Shown: positions 1 to 6,747 of the stretch, in pieces
Layout: each line of letters begins with the position of its first letter
Position numbering within the stretch: the stretch's first letter is position 1
Origin: CAZMGD01 sp964565705
GTDB lineage: Bacteria; Actinomycetota; Acidimicrobiia; Acidimicrobiales; Ilumatobacteraceae
DNA: 19,215 nucleotides
NCBI GenBank assembly: GCA_964565705.1
Contig: CAZMGD010000082.1
Coordinates: forward strand, 1 to 19,215
Direction: 5' to 3'
Program-made: the position numbers and the translations under genes
Notes under the pieces: model-generated
Told to the model about the DNA's origin: nothing
The model's input: only the letters and a program-made list of their open reading frames with translations
Databases searched by the model: none

Positions 1-776
1 TTGAAGTCCTTGCCGCTGATCGCGACGCCGCGATCGGTCGCGAGTTGGCGCAGCACGGGTGTGTCGACCGCGAGGTTCGGCGCACCGTTGGCGAACGGCA
101 CGCCCTCGAGGATCGCTGCGTAGGCGTAGAGCATCGACGGAGCCACGGTCGGGTCGTCGGCGTCGATCGCGGCCTCGAACGACTCGATGTCCATGTGGGC
201 CGGGCCGGGCTCGATGTAGATCTCGGTGCTGGCCGCCCAGAGCATCACCACGCGGTCGAGCTTGTTGGTGTCGCGGAACGTGTTGATGTCCTCGCGGATC
301 GCCTCGAGCATCGCCCGCTTGGAGATCTTGCCCTTCGTGTTGTCGGCGTCGATGTTCTTGACGTATGACCGGTCGAACGCGGCGGGCATCGGGCGGATGT
401 CGCGCAACACCTCGGCGACCTGCTCGATGTGCTTGCCGCCCTCGAGCACGCCGGCGCGGGTCGCGGCGACGTAGCAATCGTCCGGGAACGGATCCCAGGC
501 GCCCCACACGATGTCGTCGAGCGACGCGAGCGGTACGAAGTCCTTGATCAGCGGATGGCGGTTGTCGGTGCGCTTGCCGAGACGGATCGTGTCCATCTGC
601 GTCAGCGACCCGATCGGCAGGCCGAGGCCGCGCTTCACGAGCTCGACGCCCGCGATCAGCGTGCTCGCCACCGCGCCAAGGCCGACCGTGAGCACGCCGA
701 GCTTGCCGGTCGCCGGTGCGATCGTCGGCGTGGGCGACTCGGAGTTGCTGGCGTCGGTCGAGGTCGGATCGGTCAT
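1..776 (-). CDS. ino1: Inositol-3-phosphate synthase, N-terminal part (cut by window edge)
   Basis: Reads leftwards and runs off the window, so only the first 258 residues are seen. The family converts glucose 6-phosphate to 1D-myo-inositol 3-phosphate with NAD+, the first step towards inositol lipids and, in many actinobacteria, mycothiol. After a 24-residue Ser/Thr/Pro-rich tail comes a Rossmann strand with VGLGAVAST, then SLTQMDTIRLGKR, HPLIKDFVPL, a DDIVWGAWD segment and MLWAASTE, which match the longer bacterial form of the enzyme (about 430 residues, from memory). The ATG at 776-774 is supported by AAGGAG (complement of 786-791) nine bases upstream. It diverges from folD across about 73 bases. 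The catalytic C-terminal half is outside the window, so intactness cannot be judged. Confidence 0.9.
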   Translation of the reverse strand, partial: MTDPTSTDASNSESPTPTIAPATGKLGVLTVGLGAVASTLIAGVELVKRGLGLPIGSLTQMDTIRLGKRTDNRHPLIKDFVPLASLDDIVWGAWDPFPDDCYVAATRAGVLEGGKHIEQVAEVLRDIRPMPAAFDRSYVKNIDADNTKGKISKRAMLEAIREDINTFRDTNKLDRVVMLWAASTEIYIEPGPAHMDIESFEAAIDADDPTVAPSMLYAYAAILEGVPFANGAPNLAVDTPVLRQLATDRGVAISGKDF

Positions 777-849
777 GTAGTGAGGCTCCTTGCGTACTGG
801 CCGGGCAAGGCTAGGCCGCTCGCAGGGGTCGCGGTAGCGTCCGGTCCGC

Positions 850-1743
850 GTGACCGAGACCGACACCCCCACCGACTTCACCCGTACGCCCGGCGGCGCG
901 ATCCTGATGGACGGCATCACGCTCCGCGATGAGGTGGTCGCCGGCGTGCGCCGCCGCATCGAGGCGCTCGGCAACCCTGCGGTGTGCCTGGCCACCGTGC
1001 TCGTCGGCGACGACGGCCCGAGCCAGAAGTACGTCGCCGGCAAGCACACCCAGGCGGCGAAGGCCGGGTTGGTGAGCCGCAACGAGACGCTGCCGGCGAC
1101 CGCGTCGCAGGCCCAGGTCGAAGACCTGGTCGGGGGTCTGGCGGCAGACCCGTCGGTGCACGGCATCCTGGTGCAGCTGCCGCTGCCCGGTGGCCTGGAC
1201 CCGGAGCCGGTGCTGCGCCTCGTACCCGTGGACAAGGACGTCGACGGCCTCACCGAACTGTCCCTCGGCCGGCTCGTGCGCGGCGTGCCCGGACTCGTGC
1301 CCTGCACCCCGCTCGGCGTGATGCGCCTGTTGGAGCGCTATGGCGTGGCGACGAGCGGCAAGCGAGCGGTCGTGATCGGCCGTTCGACGCTCGTCGGTCT
1401 GCCCGTGTCGTTGCTCCTCGCCCGCAAGGGCGTCGACGCCACGGTGACGATGGCCCACAGCCGGACGCACGACCTGGTCGGCCTCTGTCGCGACGCGGAC
1501 ATCATCGTCGCTGCGGCTGGCCAGGCGCGGATGATCACCGCCGACCACGTCAAGCCCGGTGCGGCGATCATCGACGTCGGCATCTCCCGCTCCGAGGCCG
1601 GTCTGGTCGGCGACGTCGACTTCGACGCGGTGGAGTCGATCGCCGGGGCGATCACCCCGATGCCGCGCGGCACGGGCCCGATGACGATCGCCTGCCTGAT
1701 GGAGAACACCCTCACCGCCGCGGACCTCCAAGGCGCCATCTGA
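850..1743 (+). CDS. folD: Bifunctional methylenetetrahydrofolate dehydrogenase / methenyltetrahydrofolate cyclohydrolase
   Basis: Interconverts 5,10-methylene-, 5,10-methenyl- and 10-formyl-tetrahydrofolate with NADP(H) in the cytosol, supplying one-carbon units. Length is 297 residues against a usual 280-300. Family signatures are in order: SQKYVAGK with the catalytic Tyr61 and Lys65 (Y-x3-K), VHGILVQLPLP, DKDVDG, PCTPLGVMRLL, the dinucleotide-binding VVIGRSTLVGLPVSLLL and the C-terminal TPMPRGTGPMTIACLMENT. The last usually reads PGGVGPMT, so Arg-Gly-Thr is a small deviation. The GTG start at 850 has no clear Shine-Dalgarno; TAGCGT at 835-840 could be a -10 box for a leaderless message. ATG 907, giving 278 residues, is the alternative start. 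The gene ends convergent with the kinase gene, with palindromic repeats between them. Confidence 0.95.
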   Translation: MTETDTPTDFTRTPGGAILMDGITLRDEVVAGVRRRIEALGNPAVCLATVLVGDDGPSQKYVAGKHTQAAKAGLVSRNETLPATASQAQVEDLVGGLAADPSVHGILVQLPLPGGLDPEPVLRLVPVDKDVDGLTELSLGRLVRGVPGLVPCTPLGVMRLLERYGVATSGKRAVVIGRSTLVGLPVSLLLARKGVDATVTMAHSRTHDLVGLCRDADIIVAAAGQARMITADHVKPGAAIIDVGISRSEAGLVGDVDFDAVESIAGAITPMPRGTGPMTIACLMENTLTAADLQGAI

Positions 1744-1793
1744 CGGGCTGGCACCGCCGGATCCACACGAGGGGCTGGTACCCCCGCGCTGAA

Positions 1794-1849
1794 GGTGTCA
1801 GAAGCCTGCGCCGGTCGTCCAGGTGCTGTGAGCAGGAAGTTCTGACACC
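1794..1849. repeat. Palindromic repeat, copy 1
   Basis: A 56-bp element bounded by perfect 10-bp inverted ends, GGTGTCAGAA (1794-1803) and TTCTGACACC (1840-1849). Inside these, CCTGC can pair with GCAGG across a small asymmetric bulge, and TGCT-GTG-AGCA forms a further mini-hairpin. It matches copy 2 at 53 of 56 positions. It sits in the gap between convergent folD and the kinase gene, where REP-type palindromes and bidirectional terminators are often found. No T-run follows, so intrinsic termination is not obvious. Confidence 0.85.
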
Positions 1850-1880
1850 GTGGGGCGAGCGGCGGCACCCGCTCGGTGGA

Positions 1881-1936
1881 GGTGTCAGAAGCCTGTTCCG
1901 GTCGTCCAGGTGCTGTGAGCAGGAGGTTCTGACACC
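1881..1936. repeat. Palindromic repeat, copy 2
   Basis: Second copy of the 56-bp element in the same orientation, starting 87 bp after copy 1. It has identical 10-bp terminal arms (1881-1890 and 1927-1936). Copies differ only by CG to TT at element positions 16-17 and A to G at position 45, which sits in the bulge beside the right arm. The intervening 31 bp (1850-1880) does not obviously belong to the repeat. Conservation of both arms and loop suggests a mobile or functional unit rather than chance. Confidence 0.85.
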
Positions 1937-1973
1937 CGGCGGGAGCGCGACCAGGCCCCACGCCGTCCGGCAC

Positions 1974-4094
1974 CTACAGGTACGGCGCGAGCTCGGCGTG
2001 GATGCGGTCCAGCGACTGCTGGGCGAGCAGGACGGCCTTGCGCGCCGTGAACGGCACCCTGCCGGTGTTCTCCAGGGTGCGCAGCTCGCCGCTGACCCGC
2101 TCCACCGCCTGCTGCACCTGGCGTTCGTCGCTGTTGCGATCGATGCCGAGCCGCGAGGTGACACCGGCGTGAAGGAACAGCGGCCGCACGATCCGCCGGA
2201 CCGGCTTGGGTAGGAGCAGCCGTCCCGCCGCCAGGTCGCGCAAGACGTCGAGCTCCGACAGCATCGGCAGCTCGATGCGGGTGTTGTCGATCTCCTCGAA
2301 CAACTTCGTGCGCGCCGGGCCCGGCGCCGCGTGCTGGGCGGCGTTGACGAGCAGCGCCAGGCCGGCCGCGGCGCGCACGACCGAGCCGCGCTGCTCGGCC
2401 AACTCCTCGGCCAGCGCTCGCAACCGGGACAGCGCCGCGCTCGACATCACCTCGGCGTCGGTCAGCACGGTCGTCCCCGCGGTCAGCGACGCGACGACCG
2501 CGCTCGCCGTTGCCGGCCCCCCGGCTCCGGTGATCACCAGCGTCTCGATCACGATCGGGCCCGCCGGCGCCGGCTTCAGGACCTCGACCGCCTTGGACGC
2601 TGTAGGGCGAGCACCGTCGGCGTCGTCGTCGACGAACGTGACCAGCAGGTCGCAGTCGGCGACCTCCTCGGGCGCAAGGTCGAGGTCGGGCACGATCTGC
2701 AGGTCGATGTCACGGCGCCCGGGGGAGTCGACGCTCAGTTCGGCGCGCGGTCGGCCACCGCGCAGCGCGCCTCCTGGCGCACCCGACACGAGCACGTCGC
2801 CGCGGTCGTCGAACTCGACGCCGACGCCCACGCTGGCGTCTCCGACGGAGACGACACCGACGGTCTCGAGGCCGCGGCGGATCGTCACGTTCGACCCGGC
2901 GAGTGCCACGACCGTCTGCTGTGCCGGCCGCAGCCCGAGCAGTGCCCACGCCGCGCTGAAGGACTCCGGGAAGCCGCTCGTCACGGCCGTCACGACCAAT
3001 GGCCGCGTGAGGTGGACGTCCGCGGCGTCGAGCAGGGACAGACCCTGCGGCGCGATCGCCGCACCGCGGGCGATCATCATCAGGTCCTTCACCCGGCCGG
3101 CCGCGCCGACCGGTTGGAGCGAGGGCCGGCTCGCCGACGGCGGCGGAGCCAGCTGTGACGGCGCGGCGCTGACCAGCGTCCCCGGGCTGCGCGCCTCGGG
3201 CTTCGGGGCGGTCAGGCGGGTCATGACCTCGCGCAGCTGATCGCCGAGCTTCGTGGCCGATCCGGTGCGCAGATCGGGATCGGTCGCCATCCCGGCTTCG
3301 AGGATCGTCTGCAGCGCCGGGTCCAATCCGTCGCGGCGGTCGGCCAGCTGCGGGATCGTCGTCGACCCCTCTCGCCGGCGCACGCCCGAGAGCGTGCCGC
3401 TGGCGAACGCCTGTGCTCCGGTGAGCAGCTCGAAGAGCACGGCCGACGCCGCGAACACGTCGACGCGCCGGTCGATGTTGTCCGACGCTCGTGCTTGCTC
3501 GGGGGCCATGTAGGCCGGCGTGCCCGCGGCCAGCGTGAAACCCGACGCGGCAGCCACGTCCTTGGCGAGGCCGAAGTCGCCGAGCATCACCGCCTGATCG
3601 CCGATCAGGCGGCCCTCGCGCGCTGCCGCCGCGCGCTCGTGGTTGCGCACCGAGCGGAACAAGACGTTGCTCGGCTTCACGTCGCGGTGCACGACGCCGT
3701 AGTCGTGCACGATGCTCAACGCGTCGCACACCTCGATCGCCAGCGACAGCGCCTCGGCCACCGGCATCAGCCGGCCCGACTCGCGGATGCTCTGGATCCG
3801 TTCGTGCAGGCTGCCGCCGTCCGCCCACGCCATCACGAAGTACGGCCGACCGTCGGGCAGCTCGTCCACGTCGTGCACCCGCACGATCCGGTCGTGGTCG
3901 ATCCGGCGCAGGATGCGGGCCTCGCCGATGAAGCGCTGGCGGATGTCGGGGCTGCGCGACCAGTTGTCGGCGAGCACCTTGATCGCCACCCGGGTCTCGA
4001 GCAGCTCGTCGAACGCCAGCCAGACCGTGGCGAAGCTGCCGGCGCCCAGCGCCTTCTCCACCAGGTACTTGCCGATGCGGTCCGGACCACGCAC
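1974..4094 (-). CDS. Ser/Thr protein kinase with dynamin-partner-like C-terminal region
   Basis: A 706-residue protein with an N-terminal Hanks-type kinase domain (about 8-295) and a long C-terminal region with no transmembrane segment, so probably cytosolic. Catalytic motifs are complete: glycine loop GAGSFATV (17-24), Lys39 in VAIK, Glu58, HRDVKPSN (136-143), DFG (173-175) and GTPAYMAPE. About 17 extra residues, rich in Arg/Glu/Ala, lie between the catalytic loop and DFG. After a Pro/Ser linker (about 300-330), residues 335-706 resemble, by eye, actinobacterial dynamin-like proteins found beside Hsp70 genes: a LRDLAAGRLLLPKP-type stretch, then TSRLGI, then a helical end. No GxxxxGK[ST] P-loop is visible there, so it would not be an active GTPase. 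The GTG start at 4094 lacks a good Shine-Dalgarno; GATGAT six bases upstream could serve a leaderless transcript. It diverges from the Hsp70 gene by 84 bases. Confidence 0.88.
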   Translation of the reverse strand: MRGPDRIGKYLVEKALGAGSFATVWLAFDELLETRVAIKVLADNWSRSPDIRQRFIGEARILRRIDHDRIVRVHDVDELPDGRPYFVMAWADGGSLHERIQSIRESGRLMPVAEALSLAIEVCDALSIVHDYGVVHRDVKPSNVLFRSVRNHERAAAAREGRLIGDQAVMLGDFGLAKDVAAASGFTLAAGTPAYMAPEQARASDNIDRRVDVFAASAVLFELLTGAQAFASGTLSGVRRREGSTTIPQLADRRDGLDPALQTILEAGMATDPDLRTGSATKLGDQLREVMTRLTAPKPEARSPGTLVSAAPSQLAPPPSASRPSLQPVGAAGRVKDLMMIARGAAIAPQGLSLLDAADVHLTRPLVVTAVTSGFPESFSAAWALLGLRPAQQTVVALAGSNVTIRRGLETVGVVSVGDASVGVGVEFDDRGDVLVSGAPGGALRGGRPRAELSVDSPGRRDIDLQIVPDLDLAPEEVADCDLLVTFVDDDADGARPTASKAVEVLKPAPAGPIVIETLVITGAGGPATASAVVASLTAGTTVLTDAEVMSSAALSRLRALAEELAEQRGSVVRAAAGLALLVNAAQHAAPGPARTKLFEEIDNTRIELPMLSELDVLRDLAAGRLLLPKPVRRIVRPLFLHAGVTSRLGIDRNSDERQVQQAVERVSGELRTLENTGRVPFTARKAVLLAQQSLDRIHAELAPYL

Positions 4095-4178
4095 CGCGAC
4101 ATCATCGCCGGTGACGTGCCACCCGAGCGAACAGCGCCAAGTAGCCTGCCCGGTTCGAGGCCCGGCGAAAGGACGACG
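4095..4178. promoter_or_regulatory. Divergent intergenic region, kinase / Hsp70
   Basis: These 84 bases must hold the promoters of both divergent genes unless either is transcribed from inside its neighbour. On the plus strand TAGCCT (4142-4147) is a possible -10 box, and AAAGGA (4168-4173) is a good Shine-Dalgarno for the TTG at 4179. On the minus strand GATGAT just before the kinase GTG is a possible -10. No convincing -35 boxes or operator palindromes were found. Shared location implies the two genes could be co-regulated. Confidence 0.35.
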
Positions 4179-6338
4179 TTGCCGCAACCCTGGATCCTGT
4201 CGATCGACTTCGGCACCAGCTACACGCTGGTCGCCGCCAAGCTGGGTGACCGGACGCCCGAAGTCGTGGAGGTCGGTGGCGAGCGACGGATGCCGAGCGT
4301 CGTCATGGTCGAGGCCACCGGCAACGTCGTGGTCGGGCGCACCGCCGATGACCTCTCGGGGTCCAACCCGGGCAACACGCTGCGGGCTCCGAAGAACCGC
4401 CTCGGCGACCAGGCCCCGGTCGTGCTCGGCGGTCGCCCGTACCAGGTCGTGCAGCTCGTGGCCGCGCTGTTGCGCACGGTCTACGACGAGGCGGTGTCGC
4501 AGATGGACGGCCCGCCGACCGAGGTCCGCCTGACGCACCCGGCCGTGTGGAACCGACCCCGGCTCAACCGGTTGTTGGAGGCCGCGGCGAAGGCCGGCCT
4601 GCCGAACACGGCGCTGGTGCCCGAGCCCGTCGCTGCGGCGCTGTCCTACGCGAGCGAGTCCGGTGTGGAGGAGGGCGGTCACCTCGTCGTGTACGACCTC
4701 GGGGGTGGCACGTTCGACACCGCCGTCGTCACCGCCCGCCGCGGCGGGTTCGTCGTCGAGGGCCGACCCGGCGGCGACCAGAACATCGGCGGTGAGCTGT
4801 TCGACGAGCTGGTGATGAACCACGTCGGCGAGCAGCTGCCACCCGAGGCGTGGGAGCAGATCCAGGTCGCCGACGAGCCGACGTGGCAGCAGGTGGGGGC
4901 CTCGCTGCGCAAGGAGGCCCGGCGGGCCAAAGAGACGCTCTCGTCGCACCCCTACGCCGACCTGCTGGTGCCGTTGCCCGACGGGCTGGTGCAGGTGCGG
5001 ATCACGCGCGACGAGTTCGAGCAGATCGCCGGCCCCTACGTCGACGAGACCGTGAACCTGCTGCGTCGCTGCATCACCGATGCCGGGGTGGACGAAGCAT
5101 CGGTCGACAGCATCTACCTCGTCGGCGGCGCCAGCCGCTCGCCGATCGTCGAACGGCTCGTCAAGGCCGCGTTCCCGGACGTGCACGTGAGCCGCCGTGG
5201 CGACCCGAAGACGTCGGTCGCGCTCGGCGCGGCGCGCGCCGTGCGCTCGGGAGCCACCCCGGGCGCCAGCTCGGCGACCACGCAAGGGGCGTCCGCGCCG
5301 ACCGCCGAACAAGGTCTCGTGCTCGGCCCCCCGTCGAATCCGTCGTCGCCCTCGGCTGCGACCAGCCAACCGTCGTCCCCGCCGGCTCCGACCAGTCAAG
5401 CGAGCCAGCCGCCGGGCGTGGTGACGTCCAGCATCCCCCCGACCGCGCCGCACCAGGCCGCCGGCACCCAGGCCACCGGCAGCTTCCCTCCGGCACCGGT
5501 GCCGGCGCACACGTCGAACCCGCCGACGGTCGCGACCGGGGCAGCGGGCTCGGTGCCCCCGACGACGCCCGCCTACCTGGCCTCGGGGCCGTCGCAGCCC
5601 GCGCCCGGAGGTCCGCCGAAGAACCGCTGGAACGCCAAGATGCTCGCCCTGATCGCCGTCGCCGCGGTGCTGGTGGGCGCGATCATCGGATTCGTCCTGC
5701 TGAAGGCCACCGACAGCGGAGCGACCGACACCACGACGACCACCACCGACGCGAGCACGACCGAGCCCGGTGAGCCGGCCGACCCCGACGACGTCATCCT
5801 GCAGCTCACCGATGTCGAGGGCCAGTTCCCGGACGGCACGTGGGCGGAGCAGGAGATCGACCCGGACGTCGAGACCGACAGCTTTTGCGACTTCACCGGT
5901 CCCGACGACGATCCCGAGGAGTGGACGCGCGCCTACAACTCGGGCGACGTCTACGTGTTCGGCAACATCTACCAGTACACAGACGCGGAAGCCGCGCTGC
6001 GCTCGCTCGGCCAGGATCAGGCGATCGTGGCCAACTGCGTGGGCGAGCACCCGTACACGATCGGCGGGGTCGACTACACCGCCCAACTGTTCGACGCGAC
6101 CGCAGCCCTCGGTGAGACCCTGGGTCCGGACACGGCCGCGGTGGGCTACGTGCTCGTCCCGCCGGCCGACCAGACCGACCTCGAGCAGATCTCGGGGTAC
6201 ATCGTCGAGTGGAGGCGTGGCAAGCACATCGTCAGCACCGAGTTCTCCGTGACCGGACGGGTGCCGACCGACGACGAGAACAACAAGCTGGGCTTCCTGA
6301 TCCGGCGCCTGTACGACCGCTCCGCGGACCTCTTGTGA
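4179..6338 (+). CDS. Membrane-anchored Hsp70-like ATPase with extracytoplasmic C-terminal domain
   Basis: A 719-residue fusion. Residues 1-355 are an actin-fold Hsp70 nucleotide-binding domain with phosphate-1 motif IDFGTSYT (9-16), VPEPVAAAL (147-155), phosphate-2 DLGGGTFD (173-180) and adenosine motif VGGASRSP (315-322). No canonical peptide-binding beta domain follows. Instead there is a Pro/Ser/Thr/Gln-rich linker (about 356-480), one transmembrane helix (about 488-508), a Thr-rich spacer and a domain of about 180 residues with two cysteines (570 and 620). The topology should put the ATPase in the cytosol and the last domain outside, as in actinobacterial sensor kinases such as PknH; no family is assigned with certainty. 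TTG 4179 is chosen because AAAGGA ends five bases before it and the motif-bearing N terminus starts there. The stop overlaps the next gene by four bases. Confidence 0.9.
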   Translation: MPQPWILSIDFGTSYTLVAAKLGDRTPEVVEVGGERRMPSVVMVEATGNVVVGRTADDLSGSNPGNTLRAPKNRLGDQAPVVLGGRPYQVVQLVAALLRTVYDEAVSQMDGPPTEVRLTHPAVWNRPRLNRLLEAAAKAGLPNTALVPEPVAAALSYASESGVEEGGHLVVYDLGGGTFDTAVVTARRGGFVVEGRPGGDQNIGGELFDELVMNHVGEQLPPEAWEQIQVADEPTWQQVGASLRKEARRAKETLSSHPYADLLVPLPDGLVQVRITRDEFEQIAGPYVDETVNLLRRCITDAGVDEASVDSIYLVGGASRSPIVERLVKAAFPDVHVSRRGDPKTSVALGAARAVRSGATPGASSATTQGASAPTAEQGLVLGPPSNPSSPSAATSQPSSPPAPTSQASQPPGVVTSSIPPTAPHQAAGTQATGSFPPAPVPAHTSNPPTVATGAAGSVPPTTPAYLASGPSQPAPGGPPKNRWNAKMLALIAVAAVLVGAIIGFVLLKATDSGATDTTTTTTDASTTEPGEPADPDDVILQLTDVEGQFPDGTWAEQEIDPDVETDSFCDFTGPDDDPEEWTRAYNSGDVYVFGNIYQYTDAEAALRSLGQDQAIVANCVGEHPYTIGGVDYTAQLFDATAALGETLGPDTAAVGYVLVPPADQTDLEQISGYIVEWRRGKHIVSTEFSVTGRVPTDDENNKLGFLIRRLYDRSADLL

Positions 6339-6664
6339 GCCCCGCACCCCTGTATCTCTACGTGCGCGACCCGGACGACGGCGACCGTGTCGTCGGTGTG
6401 CGCTCGCAGGTGGTGCTCGGCCGCGACCTCACCTGCGAGGTCGTCGTGGCCGACGCCGAGGCGTCGCGACGCCACGCCGAGATCCGCCACGCCGACGGCG
6501 GGTGGACGGTGCGCGACCTCGGGTCCACGAACGGCACGTTCGTCAACGACCGTCTGGTCGTCGGCGCCGTCGACATCGCGCCGGGTGACGTGGTGCGCAT
6601 CGGGCGGGTCTCGATCGAGCTGCACCTCACCGACCCGACGCCCGCCGACCGCCGGCAACCGTAG
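6335..6664 (+). CDS. Small stand-alone FHA-domain protein
   Basis: A 109-residue cytosolic protein that is essentially one forkhead-associated domain. FHA domains bind phosphothreonine peptides, usually on kinase substrates or kinases. Signature residues are intact: Gly29-Arg30, Ser44-Arg-Arg-His47, and STNGTF with Asn66-Gly67. Its GTG start lies in GTGA shared with the stop of the Hsp70 gene, a four-base overlap indicating translational coupling and near-equal production. With a kinase divergent from the Hsp70 gene, the simplest inference is that it reads a phosphothreonine made by that kinase, perhaps on the Thr-containing linker of the Hsp70. It carries no catalytic or membrane part. Confidence 0.9.
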   Translation: MSPAPLYLYVRDPDDGDRVVGVRSQVVLGRDLTCEVVVADAEASRRHAEIRHADGGWTVRDLGSTNGTFVNDRLVVGAVDIAPGDVVRIGRVSIELHLTDPTPADRRQP

Positions 6665-6702
6665 CGACGCATCGACCGTCCAGGGTCTGCAACACTGCAG
6701 CA

Positions 6703-6722
6703 CCGGCCGAGCGCCGGGCCGG
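6703..6722 (+). other. GC-rich hairpin upstream of the antiporter gene
   Basis: CCGGCC (6703-6708) and GGCCGG (6717-6722) are perfect inverted arms around an eight-base loop. It lies 38 bases after the FHA stop and 25 bases before the antiporter ATG. It could terminate the upstream message or shape the antiporter 5' UTR. There is no T-run, and with this base composition a six-base stem can arise by chance. Confidence 0.3.
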
Positions 6723-6747
6723 GCGACCACGACGGGAGTGACCACCA

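Noticed and set aside
1794..1936. CRISPR array
   Set aside because: Only two copies, with internal and terminal inverted repeats, 56 bp long, one 31-bp interval and no cas genes.
1338..1973. Minus-strand open frame with a tandem CQN...LLTAPGRP...QASDT peptide repeat
   Set aside because: The peptide repeat arises only because the two palindromic DNA elements are spaced 87 bp, a multiple of three. The rest of the frame is antisense to folD.
4095..6347. Upstream extension of the first kinase to a 1457-residue protein
   Set aside because: The added part is Arg/Val/Gly/His-rich and antisense to the Hsp70 gene, which has clear family motifs. The kinase fold starts right after the GTG at 4094.
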